From Desulfuromonas sp. (GTDB taxonomy: Bacteria; Desulfobacterota; Desulfuromonadia; Desulfuromonadales; UBA2294), in assembly GCA_002869615.1 (NCBI GenBank), contig PKUH01000013.1, forward strand, positions 1-59,142: 59,142 nucleotides of DNA. Direction: 5' to 3'. Below the pieces are notes generated by a model that had not been told where the DNA came from, did no database searches, and saw only the letters and a list, made by a program, of their open reading frames with translations. How positions within the stretch are numbered: the first letter of the stretch is position 1; each line of letters opens with the position of its first letter. A program made the translations under genes and the position numbers. This document shows positions 1-8,333 of this stretch, piece after piece.

Positions 1-195
1 CCGTTGTTGCCGCCGGTCATCTGGTTTTTGATCAAGGTTCTTGCTGTCTCATTTGTCTTTATCTGGATCCGGGGGACAATGCCCCGTTTCCGTTATGATC
101 AGCTGATGCATTTCGGCTGGAAGATCCTGATGCCGCTGGCTCTGCTCAATGTTATTATTACCGGCGGTATCATGGTCTGGCTCAATGGAGGTTGA
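1..195 (+). CDS. nuoH: NADH-quinone oxidoreductase subunit H, C-terminal end (partial)
   Basis: The reading frame is open from the first base and gives the last 64 residues of NuoH, the membrane subunit of complex I that helps form the quinone-binding site. The motif PRFRYDQLM followed by a GWK element and a final hydrophobic helix is typical of the NuoH C-terminus. The start lies outside the window. The stop TGA (193-195) overlaps the nuoI ATG by one base, so the two genes are translationally coupled. This begins an operon that continues to nuoN at 6481. Confidence 0.95.
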   Translation, partial: PLLPPVIWFLIKVLAVSFVFIWIRGTMPRFRYDQLMHFGWKILMPLALLNVIITGGIMVWLNGG

Positions 196-734
196 TGGTG
201 GCGAGAAATCTCTGGCGTGACATAAGGGGGACCCTGGAGCCGTTTTGGGTAACCTTGCGCTATCTCTTCAAAAAGCCGGCTACGATCCAGTATCCGGAAG
301 AGAAGCGGACACCATTTCCGCGCTACCGGGCCCGCATCGTTCTGACCCGGGATCCGGACGGGGCCGAGCGTTGCGTCGCCTGCTACCTCTGTTCGGCGGC
401 CTGCCCGGTTGATTGTATTTCGATGCAGGCAACCGGGGATGAAAACGGTCGTCGCTATGCCGCCTGGTTCCGGATCAACTTCTCCCGCTGTATTTTCTGC
501 GGACTCTGTGCCGAAGCCTGCCCGACCCTGGCGATCCAGATGAGTGCCGATTACGAAATCTGCAACCGTGATCCGCTCAAGCTGGTTTACGAGAAAGAAG
601 ATTTGCTGATCGCCGACGGCGGCAAGGACAGCGAATACAATTTTTATCGGCATAGTGGTATCGGCGTCGTCAACCGACGTGGCGGAAATGACGATGAAAA
701 CGAACCGGAGGATGTGAAAAGTTTATTGCCTTGA
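195..734 (+). CDS. nuoI: NADH-quinone oxidoreductase subunit I (two 4Fe-4S clusters)
   Basis: NuoI is the peripheral-arm subunit of complex I carrying clusters N6a and N6b, which pass electrons from the NADH side towards quinone. Two complete CxxCxxCxxxCP motifs are visible at about residues 60-70 (CVACYLCSAACP) and 99-109 (CIFCGLCAEACP). The 179-residue length is normal for the family. I start at the ATG at 195, which overlaps the nuoH stop; a TTG one codon earlier is the only alternative. Unlike the other junctions of this operon, the gap to nuoJ is about 116 bases and holds a partial inverted repeat. Confidence 0.95.
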   Translation: MVARNLWRDIRGTLEPFWVTLRYLFKKPATIQYPEEKRTPFPRYRARIVLTRDPDGAERCVACYLCSAACPVDCISMQATGDENGRRYAAWFRINFSRCIFCGLCAEACPTLAIQMSADYEICNRDPLKLVYEKEDLLIADGGKDSEYNFYRHSGIGVVNRRGGNDDENEPEDVKSLLP

Positions 735-740
735 AATCTT

Positions 741-834
741 TACCACGGAGACGTTGAGACACGGAGTAAAGACAATTTGTTTTGTATTTAAAAATCTAAC
801 AAATGATGGTTCTCCGGGACTCTGTGCCCCGGTG
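741..834. repeat. Imperfect inverted repeat between nuoI and nuoJ
   Basis: The arm at 741-766 carries CCACGGAGACGTTGAGACAC and the arm at 812-834 carries CTCCGGGACTCTGTGCCCCG. Read on the opposite strand, the second arm matches the first at roughly 60 percent of positions. The CCACGGAG...ACACGGAG word is of a type often seen as dispersed intergenic repeats in bacterial genomes. This is the only junction in nuoH-N longer than 20 bases, which suggests a small inserted element. The nuoJ start lies just after the second arm. Confidence 0.4.
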
Positions 835-850
835 CAAGAGAATTGAAGTT

Positions 851-1369
851 ATGGCTACTGTTCTGTTCTACATACTGAGCGCTGTTGCCCTGCTCGCAAC
901 CCTCGGCTGCGTGACCCGGCGCAACCCGGTGCACGCCGTGATTTTCCTGGTTAATGCCTTCTTTGCGCTGGCAATGATTTTTTACCTGCTCGGTGCCCCG
1001 CTGGTTGCCGCCTGGGAGGTCATCATCTATGCCGGGGCGATCATGGTGCTGTTCATGTTTATTATCATGATGCTTGAGCTGGCGCCTTCGGAGGAGACAC
1101 CGGGCATCGACTGGGCCGTTCTGATCCCGGTTGTTCTGCTTTCGCTTGTTCTGCTCGGGACGACCTTCGCGATTATATCGTTTGATCCGGGGAGTAGCGA
1201 CGGCATACCGAGTTATTATGCCTCGCCGAGAACCTTCGGTTATACCCTGTTCAAGGAGTATGCCCTGGCCGTTGAAGTGGTCTCCTTCCAGTTGCTTTTT
1301 GCCGCGGTCGGAGCTTTCTATGTCGGTCGGGCCGGCAAGCGGAGTTGGAGGTGGACGTGGAAACGATGA
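851..1369 (+). CDS. nuoJ: NADH-quinone oxidoreductase subunit J
   Basis: NuoJ is a small five-helix membrane subunit of complex I. The 172-residue protein shows the expected hydrophobic helices, the NPVHAVIFLVNAFF region in helix 2 and the conserved EVIIYAGAIMVLFMF stretch in helix 3, whose pi-bulge is important for coupling. The frame is open further upstream to 803, but the sequence from 851 (MATVLFYILSA) begins as NuoJ does. The upstream stretch falls in the intergenic repeat, so I use the ATG at 851. The stop overlaps the nuoK start as ATGA. Confidence 0.93.
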   Translation: MATVLFYILSAVALLATLGCVTRRNPVHAVIFLVNAFFALAMIFYLLGAPLVAAWEVIIYAGAIMVLFMFIIMMLELAPSEETPGIDWAVLIPVVLLSLVLLGTTFAIISFDPGSSDGIPSYYASPRTFGYTLFKEYALAVEVVSFQLLFAAVGAFYVGRAGKRSWRWTWKR

Positions 1370-1671
1370 TCGTTCCAATCTCCCATGTTCTGATGGTCGC
1401 TTCAGCGCTGTTCCTGATGGGGCTCGGCTGTACGCTGGCCCGCCGCAACCTGATCATGATCCTGATCGGCATTGAGATCATGCTGAATGCGGTCGGGCTG
1501 GTTCTGGTTGGCGCCTCGGCTCTCTGGCAGCAGGTTGACGGCCAGATATTTGTTATTTTCCTGATGGCGATGACCGCCGCTGAAGTCGGGATTTCCCTGG
1601 CGATGGTTGTTTACCTGCGACGGCGCAAGGGGACGATCAATGCCAATGCTTTTGACGGGATGAAGGGATGA
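1366..1671 (+). CDS. nuoK: NADH-quinone oxidoreductase subunit K
   Basis: NuoK is a three-helix membrane subunit of the proton-pumping arm. The 101-residue protein has the two buried acidic residues typical of the family, Glu37 in GIEIMLNAVG and Glu73 in TAAEVG. A start at 1366 gives the usual N-terminus MIVPISHVL and makes an ATGA overlap with nuoJ. A GGAGGTGG ribosome site lies about ten bases upstream inside nuoJ. The frame is open seven codons further upstream but that extension is not needed. The stop overlaps nuoL as ATGA. Confidence 0.95.
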   Translation: MIVPISHVLMVASALFLMGLGCTLARRNLIMILIGIEIMLNAVGLVLVGASALWQQVDGQIFVIFLMAMTAAEVGISLAMVVYLRRRKGTINANAFDGMKG

Positions 1672-3533
1672 ACGAAAAACTTCTTTTTCTCATAATCCTT
1701 TTGCCGCTCATCTGTGGTGTGTTCAACGCTATCTTTGGCATGCGGGCACCGCGACTTTTTGCCGAAACTCTCGCCGTGTTCGGGGTTGCGACATCGACCC
1801 TGGTGACGGTGCTGTTGTGGTCTTATGCCGAGGGTGATGGCAGTCGGGCGACTCTTTATACCTGGTTTTCGAGTGGCGACCTCGAGGTGCCGGTTGCCAT
1901 CCTGTTCGATAAACTGTCGGCACCGATGACCCTGATGGTGACCGGTGTTTCAACCCTGATCCACCTTTATGCCGTCGGCTACATGGCAGAGGAAGAGGAT
2001 TACGCCCGGTTCTTTACCCTGCTTAATCTCTTTGTTTTTGCCATGTTGCTGATCGTTCTCTCGGATAACCTGCTTCTGACCTTCCTCGGTTGGGAGGGGG
2101 TCGGTTTCTGTTCCTACGGACTGATCGGCTTCTGGTACGGCAAGGGTGAAAACGCCGATGCCGGCCGCAAGGCCTTTCTCGTGACCCGCGTCGGCGATGT
2201 CTTTTTCGGTATCGCCATGCTCTGGCTCTTTGCCCTGACCGGAACCCTGTCGATTACCGAGATCAACAGCCAGGCGGCTGCTCTGGCGCCGCCTGTCGTC
2301 ACCGGGCTGACTCTGCTGTTGCTGCTCGGCGCCAGCGGCAAGTCGGCCCAGTTGCCACTGATGACCTGGCTGGCCGATGCCATGGCCGGCCCGACTCCGG
2401 TCTCGGCGCTGATTCATGCAGCAACCATGGTCACGGCCGGGGTTTATCTTCTCTGCCGACTTTTCCCGCTGGTTTCCCTGTCGCCGGTCGGCATGATGGC
2501 GATTGCGACGGTCGGCGCCCTGACCGCTTTTTACGCGGCGACCTGCGCCCTGGCCCAGCGCGAAATAAAGCGAGTTCTCGCCTATTCGACGATGAGCCAG
2601 GTCGGATACATGTTCCTCGCCGTCGGTGCCGGATCGGTGGCCGGGGCGATGTTCCATCTGCTGACCCATGCGTTTTTCAAGGCGTTGCTCTTCATGGCTG
2701 CCGGCTGCGTTATTCATCTTTGTCGTGAGGAGAATTACATTTTCAGAATGGGAGGCGTCGCCCGGCGGGCCCCTTTTGTTTTCTCAATGTTTGTCGCCGG
2801 TGCTCTTTGTCTGGCCGGCGTGCCGATGACCGGCGGCTTCTATTCCAAGGATGCGATCCTGCTGGCGGTCTTCGCCCAGCCCGGTATCTATTTCCAGGGA
2901 CTGTGGCTGCTGGCAAGCCTGACGGCGCTGCTGACAGCGGTCTATACCTTCCGGCTGCTCTACCTTGTTTTTGCCGGTGAGCCGCGCGGCGAGGAGGGAC
3001 ATGCTCCCGGCATCATGATGCTCTGGCCGTTGTTGCCTCTGGCCCTGCTCGGTCTCGGCGGCGGGATTCTTAATCTGCCTGAACTGATCGGTGGCAATAA
3101 CTGGTTAATTGACTATCTCGGGGTTCGGGCCGGCGTGGTTCCGCTTGTCAGTCATGCCGCCGAATGGAGTCTCTGGGGGCTGGCGACGGGGCTGGTGATT
3201 ATCGGCTGGTTGATCGCCTGGAAAAAATATCGACCGGCACCGGTGGCCGGAGATGGTCTCATTGGCGGATTCCTGTTATCCGGCTGGCAGGCTGATCGAC
3301 TGGTCAACCTGATCATTCTGAAACCGTTTGCGTCGATCTGCCGGTTCTGTTTCTATGGCCTCGACCTGACCGTAATCGATGGCTTTCTCGAGGGGCTGGC
3401 GGATCGGAGCAAGGCAATTGCCGAACGGGTACGGCCGACGACAACCGGTCGCCTGTCGACCTATCTCGGGGCTTTCGCCTGGGGGCTTCTTGCCCTTCTC
3501 GGGTGGTGCCTGTGGCGGCTTGTTTCGCTGTAA
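1668..3533 (+). CDS. nuoL: NADH-quinone oxidoreductase subunit L (antiporter-like)
   Basis: NuoL is the distal antiporter-like proton pump of complex I. The 621-residue protein has the expected many membrane helices, the acidic residue in FLGWEGVGFCSYGLIGFW, the SGKSAQLP lysine motif and the WLADAMAGPTPVSALIHAAT block of TM7-8. The C-terminal part carries the long lateral-helix region and an anchoring helix. The length is typical. It starts by an ATGA overlap with nuoK and is followed 15 bases later by nuoM. Confidence 0.96.
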   Translation: MNEKLLFLIILLPLICGVFNAIFGMRAPRLFAETLAVFGVATSTLVTVLLWSYAEGDGSRATLYTWFSSGDLEVPVAILFDKLSAPMTLMVTGVSTLIHLYAVGYMAEEEDYARFFTLLNLFVFAMLLIVLSDNLLLTFLGWEGVGFCSYGLIGFWYGKGENADAGRKAFLVTRVGDVFFGIAMLWLFALTGTLSITEINSQAAALAPPVVTGLTLLLLLGASGKSAQLPLMTWLADAMAGPTPVSALIHAATMVTAGVYLLCRLFPLVSLSPVGMMAIATVGALTAFYAATCALAQREIKRVLAYSTMSQVGYMFLAVGAGSVAGAMFHLLTHAFFKALLFMAAGCVIHLCREENYIFRMGGVARRAPFVFSMFVAGALCLAGVPMTGGFYSKDAILLAVFAQPGIYFQGLWLLASLTALLTAVYTFRLLYLVFAGEPRGEEGHAPGIMMLWPLLPLALLGLGGGILNLPELIGGNNWLIDYLGVRAGVVPLVSHAAEWSLWGLATGLVIIGWLIAWKKYRPAPVAGDGLIGGFLLSGWQADRLVNLIILKPFASICRFCFYGLDLTVIDGFLEGLADRSKAIAERVRPTTTGRLSTYLGAFAWGLLALLGWCLWRLVSL

Positions 3534-3548
3534 ATTTTTGAGAGGATT

Positions 3549-5066
3549 ATGGATACTGCCGTAGTGACATATCCCGGGTTCCCCTGGCTGACTCTGCTTC
3601 TGGTCCTGCCACTGCTCGGTTCATTAATCTGCTGGTTGCATCGCAAGCAGCCGGAGGAGTGCCGCTGGTATGCCCTGGCGGCGACCCTGGCGGTTTTTGT
3701 GCTGAGCGTCTGGATGTTCGTGACCGCACCGGAGAGCGGGCAGCGCTGGTTCCTCTACGAGGACTTTGCCTGGATTGATCGCTTTGGCGTGCGCTTTACT
3801 CTCGGACTCGATGGCTTATCTTTGCTGATGATTGTCCTGACCGCTTTCCTGCAGGTGATTGGCGTTATTATCTCGTGGCCGGTCAAAAAACATGCGCCAC
3901 TCTTTTTTATTCTCCTGATGGTTATGGAGTCAGGGATTTTCGGTGTTTTTCTGGCGCTTGATCTGGTTCTCTTCTATATCTTCTGGGAAGTGATGCTGAT
4001 CCCGATGTTTCTGCTGATCGGCATCTGGGGCGGCAAGCGCCGCGTCTATGCTTCGGTCAAGTTTTTCCTCTATACGCTTGCCGGCTCATTGCTGATGTTG
4101 CTCGGTATCCTGGCGCTCTACTGGATCCATGGGCAACAGACCGGCGAGTATACCTTCGCCCTCTCAGCTCTGCGTCAGACCGATTTGACTGAGACCGCAT
4201 CGTTCTGGCTGTATGGATCGTTTTTGATCGCTTTTATCATCAAGGTGCCGCTCTTCCCGTTCCATACCTGGCTGCCGGATGCCCATACCGAAGCACCGAC
4301 CGCCGGTTCGCTCGATCTGGCCGGCCTGCTGCTGAAGACAGGGGCCTATGCCCTGATCCGCTTCGGGTTCACGCTCTTTCCGGAGATGGCGAAAAAATCG
4401 TTGCCGCTGCTGGCGGCCCTGGCTTTGATCGGTCTTTTTCACGCCGCCTGGGTCGCATATCTGCAGAAGGACGCCAAGCGGCTCATTGCCTACTCGTCAA
4501 TCTCGCATCTCGGGCTCGTCATTATCGGTTTTGCTGCCTGGAATGTTACGGCCCTTGAAGGGAGCATCCTGTTGATGGTGGCGCACGGCATAGCAACCGG
4601 CGGACTGTTCGTGCTGATCGCGATGCTTGAGGCGCGGACATCGACCCGGAATCTTGATGAACTCGGCGGTCTCTGGCATTGCGCGCCGGTGCTGTCGGCG
4701 TTTCTCCTTGTTTTTGCGCTTGCCTCGCTCGGCCTGCCTGGCCTCGGCAACTTTTCCGGCGAGATTCTGGTACTGATCGGCACCTTCAAGGTCCAGCCGC
4801 TCTGGGCGGTGCTGGCGATTATCGGGGTGGTTTTTTCGGCGGCCTACATGCTCCGGCTGCTGCGCCACACGATCTGGGGACCGCAGGGCAAGCTGGCGGT
4901 CTGTCATGACCTGACTGCTCGCGAGTACCTGGTGCTGGTGCCGATGGCTGTCGTGCTGATCTGGATCGGTCTTTATCCGGCCACCTTCCTTGATCCGCTC
5001 CAGCAGTCGGTCGCCTATCTGCTGAACGAACCGGTGGTTGCGCAGTTGGCCGGAGGTGCTCAATGA
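3549..5066 (+). CDS. nuoM: NADH-quinone oxidoreductase subunit M (antiporter-like)
   Basis: NuoM is the second antiporter-like pump of complex I. The 505-residue protein has the functional Glu in FYIFWEVMLIPMFLLIG, the conserved HTWLPDAHTEAPTAGS segment and a KTGAYALIRFG helix. The start ATG at 3549 follows GAGAGGATT, a reasonable ribosome site. The end overlaps the nuoN start by four bases (ATGA). All features are those of a functional subunit. Confidence 0.96.
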   Translation: MDTAVVTYPGFPWLTLLLVLPLLGSLICWLHRKQPEECRWYALAATLAVFVLSVWMFVTAPESGQRWFLYEDFAWIDRFGVRFTLGLDGLSLLMIVLTAFLQVIGVIISWPVKKHAPLFFILLMVMESGIFGVFLALDLVLFYIFWEVMLIPMFLLIGIWGGKRRVYASVKFFLYTLAGSLLMLLGILALYWIHGQQTGEYTFALSALRQTDLTETASFWLYGSFLIAFIIKVPLFPFHTWLPDAHTEAPTAGSLDLAGLLLKTGAYALIRFGFTLFPEMAKKSLPLLAALALIGLFHAAWVAYLQKDAKRLIAYSSISHLGLVIIGFAAWNVTALEGSILLMVAHGIATGGLFVLIAMLEARTSTRNLDELGGLWHCAPVLSAFLLVFALASLGLPGLGNFSGEILVLIGTFKVQPLWAVLAIIGVVFSAAYMLRLLRHTIWGPQGKLAVCHDLTAREYLVLVPMAVVLIWIGLYPATFLDPLQQSVAYLLNEPVVAQLAGGAQ

Positions 5067-6481
5067 CCTATCCGGAACTTGTCGCCTTGCTGCCGGTCCT
5101 GATCCTTGTTTTCGGCGCCCTTGTTGTCCTGCTCGCCGGGGCCTGGTATGCGCACTGGCAAAACCTGATATTAGGCGGGATCGGGTGCGCTCTGCTGGCG
5201 GCGTTGACTGCCATGTTCTGTCCGGCACCGGTTGTCGAAGTGGCAAATCTTTATGGCGCCGGCGCCTATGCCCGATTTTTTACCGCCCTCTGGTCACTGC
5301 TGGCGGCCCTGGTCCTGTTGCTCTCTGTCCGTTATGGTGAAGAGCGGCAGTTTGATGGCGGCGTTTACGCGGCTCTGACCCTGTTCGCAGCGGCCGGCAT
5401 GTCACTCCTTTCGGCCGCAACGTCACTGATCGGACTTTTCCTCGGGCTCGAGGCTTATACGCTGGTTCTCTATATCCTGATCGCTTTCGACCGTGAGTCT
5501 TCCTTTGCCGCCGAAGCCGGTCTCAAATATCTGGTGCTTGGCGCTGTTGCCACCGGTTTCATGGCATTCGGCATCGCTCTGATTTACCTCGGAGCAGGAA
5601 CCTTTCATCTGCCGGAAGCGTTTACCGCGGCCGTGGTCGATGGTCATCTACGACCCTATACCCTGTTCGGCTGGGTCATGCTGCTGGCTGCGGTCGGCTT
5701 CAAGATCTCGTTGGTGCCGTTCCATCTCTGGACACCCGACGTTTACCAGGGGGCGCCGGCTCCGGTCGGCGGATTGCTTGCCACCGGTTCAAAAGGGGCC
5801 GTGGTGGCGGCATTGGCGGCTCTCTATTTTGCCAATGGAGCGGCTGTTGCCGATATTACAAGCCTGCTCTGGTTGCTCGCCGCAGTGACGATGCTGGTTG
5901 GAACATTTCAGGCGCTGGCCCAGCGTAATCTGAAGCGGATGCTCGCATTTTCTTCGGTTGTACATATGGGCTACCTGTTGATCGGTTTGCTGGCCGGTGG
6001 CGATGCAGGCTTCAGTGCCATCGTTTTCTATATCGTCGTCTATACCTTTGCCACTCTCGGCAGCTTTGCCGTTATAGCTTCCTTGTCACATGCCGGCGGC
6101 GAACCGCAGGAGGACCAGGACATTCAGGGCCTCGGTTATCGCTATGCCTTCCGTGGAGCCCTGCTCGCCATTTTTCTTGTTTCGCTCGCCGGGCTGCCAC
6201 CGACAGCAGGTTTTATCGGGAAATTCGGCCTTTTTGCTGCAGCGATTAAAGGTGGCCAGTTGAGCATTGCCCTGATCGGTATCTTTGCATCATTGGTTTC
6301 AGTCTACTATTACCTGCGGATTGTGATCGTGATGTATATGGCCAAGGTCGAGCCACAGCATGCCCTGCATCCGGGTCACCGGGCAGAATATGCAGTTCTG
6401 CTGGCCTGCATGGTTGTCGTCATGCTGCTCGGCGTATTTCCCGGGCCACTGCTTGATCTGGCTGCATTTATAGCGCATTAG
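5063..6481 (+). CDS. nuoN: NADH-quinone oxidoreductase subunit N (antiporter-like)
   Basis: NuoN is the third antiporter-like subunit of complex I, next to NuoK in the membrane arm. The 472-residue protein has LFLGLEAYTLVLYIL with the helix-5 Glu, FHLWTPDVYQGAPAPVGG in the TM7-8 region and the AQRNLKRMLAFSSVVHMGY block. It starts inside the nuoM stop. It is the last gene of the nuo operon here: a new promoter and a leader RNA follow within about 20 bases. Confidence 0.96.
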   Translation: MTYPELVALLPVLILVFGALVVLLAGAWYAHWQNLILGGIGCALLAALTAMFCPAPVVEVANLYGAGAYARFFTALWSLLAALVLLLSVRYGEERQFDGGVYAALTLFAAAGMSLLSAATSLIGLFLGLEAYTLVLYILIAFDRESSFAAEAGLKYLVLGAVATGFMAFGIALIYLGAGTFHLPEAFTAAVVDGHLRPYTLFGWVMLLAAVGFKISLVPFHLWTPDVYQGAPAPVGGLLATGSKGAVVAALAALYFANGAAVADITSLLWLLAAVTMLVGTFQALAQRNLKRMLAFSSVVHMGYLLIGLLAGGDAGFSAIVFYIVVYTFATLGSFAVIASLSHAGGEPQEDQDIQGLGYRYAFRGALLAIFLVSLAGLPPTAGFIGKFGLFAAAIKGGQLSIALIGIFASLVSVYYYLRIVIVMYMAKVEPQHALHPGHRAEYAVLLACMVVVMLLGVFPGPLLDLAAFIAH

Positions 6482-6495
6482 AGCAAACAGATTTC

Positions 6496-6535
6496 TTGAC
6501 TAAAGGTTAGGGACAGGGTAACTATATTATATTCA
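6496..6535 (+). promoter_or_regulatory. Sigma-70-like promoter for the riboswitch leader
   Basis: A TTGACT -35 element lies at 6496-6501. An AT-rich -10 region, TAACTATATTATA, begins about 17 bases later; TAACTA or the slightly more distant TATATT could serve as the -10. Transcription would begin near 6540, just before the riboswitch aptamer. Confidence 0.5.
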
Positions 6536-6544
6536 TAACTGATT

Positions 6545-6632
6545 GCATCTCCGAAAGGGCAATGTCGGGTACCGACAGCGCAAAGCCACGGATTCTTGGG
6601 GGGAAGAAGAGCCGGGTTGTCGAAGGGATGGT
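6545..6632 (+). ncRNA. Cyclic-di-GMP-I (GEMM) riboswitch aptamer
   Basis: The conserved core words of the class are present in order: AGGGCAA at 6556-6562, a hairpin TGTCGG/CCGACA, then CGCAAAGCCACGG, a second hairpin TTCTT/AAGAA, and GCCGGGTTGTCG at the 3 prime side. The outer helix can form between CATCTCC near 6546 and GGGATG near 6625. The base matching Vc2 G20 is G, as in c-di-GMP binders; A at this place marks the cGAMP-sensing subgroup known from Geobacter. The first hairpin has a GTA triloop rather than the usual GNRA tetraloop. The downstream gene is a PilZ protein, which fits c-di-GMP control. Confidence 0.82.
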
Positions 6633-6637
6633 TGTTG

Positions 6638-6671
6638 CGCTGCTATCCTCTCCGGATGTGCAGCGTTTTTT
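6638..6671 (+). terminator. Intrinsic terminator, expression platform of the riboswitch
   Basis: CGCTGC at 6638-6643 pairs with GCAGCG at 6660-6665 and is followed by six T residues. It sits between the aptamer and the gene start at 6696. The terminator loop (TATCCTCTCC) can pair with the 3 prime strand of the aptamer outer helix (GAAGGGATGG), giving a plausible antiterminator switch. Inferred mode: ligand-controlled transcription termination. Confidence 0.7.
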
Positions 6672-6695
6672 GTTGTTAGGGGGGTGAAGATAGAA

Positions 6696-7439
6696 ATGGA
6701 AACGCATCCAAAAGCGCTTGTCATAGATGATAGTGAACATGTTTTGACTTACCTTTCGGTCTGCCTCGATCGGATGAATTTCGATGTTTATCCGATTCAG
6801 CACGGGGTCAACGCCCTGAATCTTATCGAAGTCTTTAATCCCGAAATATTCTTTCTCGATGTTGAGCTGCCGGTGATCAATGGTTTTGAGCTGTTGCGGC
6901 ATATCCGTGACCGCGACGAGTTTCAGGATACTCCGGTTATCATGATGTCATCAGACCGGAATTGCGCCCGCGAATGCCTGAGTCGCGGCGCCGACTTTTT
7001 TCTGGAGAAACCGATAGCGGTTGACCAGTTACACAAGGCCGCGGCTCTCTGCTACCAGAAGCGCAAGATTCCAAGGAAAAATTTACGGGCGCCGATCAAT
7101 CGTCCGGTAACCCTCTATTTTGAGGACAAATATTACACCTGCCAGGCGATTACCCTGTCGGAAGGGGGGATCTATATCCGGCGGGTGACGCCGTTACCGG
7201 TTGGAACATCCGTTGAAATAGAGTTGAATGATGTGTCAGGCGAGCAGCTCCGCTTGCGCGGAGAAGTGCTGTATGTCCGGAGCATAGGCGGACGGCGGTT
7301 CTCGATACCGCCCGGCATGGCGATCCAGTTTGCCAATATCTCATCCGAGGAATCGGGAAAGGTCAGGGGAATGGTTGTTAACCTTTTGGCCGGAGACATC
7401 TTAAGTGAACAGGTTGAACCGGTATTGACCGTCCAGTAG
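6696..7439 (+). CDS. Response regulator with REC and PilZ domains
   Basis: A 247-residue protein with an N-terminal receiver domain (acidic pocket DD at 11-12, phospho-acceptor Asp55 in FLDVELP, Lys105 in EKPIA) and a C-terminal PilZ domain from about residue 118. The PilZ RxxxR motif is present (RKNLR), but the second motif reads TLSEGG, with Thr where the consensus has Asp or Asn, so c-di-GMP affinity may be reduced. The start ATG at 6696 follows a GGGGGGTGA purine stretch; the frame is open upstream but runs through the riboswitch. The riboswitch means both its synthesis and probably its activity respond to c-di-GMP. A close paralogue follows at 7518. Confidence 0.9.
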   Translation: METHPKALVIDDSEHVLTYLSVCLDRMNFDVYPIQHGVNALNLIEVFNPEIFFLDVELPVINGFELLRHIRDRDEFQDTPVIMMSSDRNCARECLSRGADFFLEKPIAVDQLHKAAALCYQKRKIPRKNLRAPINRPVTLYFEDKYYTCQAITLSEGGIYIRRVTPLPVGTSVEIELNDVSGEQLRLRGEVLYVRSIGGRRFSIPPGMAIQFANISSEESGKVRGMVVNLLAGDILSEQVEPVLTVQ

Positions 7440-7517
7440 CAGATTATATTTCATTTTTTTTGATTTCATATTATTGTATTGTTGTTGTGCTGAAATGTTT
7501 TGTTAAAGGAGGCAAGC

Positions 7518-8261
7518 TTGAGTGATCGTCCCACGGCTGTAATTGTCGATGACAGCGAAATGTTCCTGATGTATTTTGCCGTGTTCCTGAACCGGCTCAA
7601 TATTGATGTCCTGCCGGTTCGAAGCGCCGAAGAAGCCTACAATCTCTCCCGTGTTGTCAAGCCGGACCTGATTACACTTGATCTTCATTTTCCGTAAGAA
7701 GACGGTTGCGATACGCTCAAGCAGATTCGTCAGGATCGCGATATTTCCGAAACTCCGGTGATTATCGTTTCCGGTAAATCCGAGCGCTTTGCCGAGTGCG
7801 AGGCGGCCGGAGCCACAGCCTGCGTTAACAAACCGATCAATATCAACTCGATTAACGAAGACCTCGAAAAGTGCCGACTTCACTCCGGCGGCCGGCGCCG
7901 TTTCCTGCGCGCGCCGATTAACAAAACGGTCCGTTTCTCGATCTTTGGCAAGACAGCCGAATTCCAGGCGATCAATCTCTCCGAAGGCGGGATTTATCTG
8001 CGAACTCTCGAGCCGCTTCATCCCGGGATGTTCGTCAATGTCGAGCTGCCATGTGCGGACGGCGAGATGCTCGAGCTGCCGGGTGAAATCATCTATACCA
8101 AGGGGATCGATAAGGGACGCTTCATGATCCCTCCCGGCATGGCGATCCGGTTTGATGATTATGATGAGGAGATCGGCGCCAAGTTGAAGGAAGAAGTGAC
8201 CGGCCTGCTCGTCGGAGATATTGTCACCGAACAGCAGGAAGAAGTGATCAAGCCGCAATAG
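7518..8261 (+). pseudogene. REC-PilZ response regulator interrupted by in-frame TAA at 7695
   Basis: This is a tandem paralogue of the 6696 gene with the same organisation and the same 247-codon length. The receiver part reads from a TTG start at 7518, preceded by AAAGGAGG, through DD at 11-12 and Asp55. Codon 60 (7695-7697) is TAA, directly after LDLHFP. The frame then continues without a gap (EDGCDTLKQIRQ, EKP-like CVNKPI) into an intact PilZ domain with RRRFLRAPI and NLSEGG, which keep the full RxxxR and N-x-S-x-x-G motifs. A single base change (for example CAA or GAA to TAA) explains it. It may be a recent pseudogene, a readthrough gene or a sequence error. A GTG at 7758 could in principle restart a PilZ-only product. 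Confidence 0.8.
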
Positions 8262-8284
8262 TACTTCCAGGCACCGTTAACATA

Positions 8285-8312
8285 AAAAGGGGCTGATTTA
8301 TCAGCCCCTTTT
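8285..8312. terminator. Bidirectional intrinsic terminator between converging genes
   Basis: AAAAGGGGCTGA at 8285-8296 pairs perfectly with TCAGCCCCTTTT at 8301-8312 around a TTTA loop. It serves the plus-strand REC-PilZ genes and the minus-strand sucAB operon, which converge here. Confidence 0.9.
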
Positions 8313-8333
8313 CGTTTTCAAAGCCACTCGATT

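Noticed and set aside
1950-2717. Long open frame antisense to nuoL
   Set aside because: It is rich in Gln, Arg and Gly, as expected for the shadow of a hydrophobic high-GC gene, and has no ribosome site or family resemblance. The same holds for other long antisense frames, such as those opposite gltD, sucA and nuoM.
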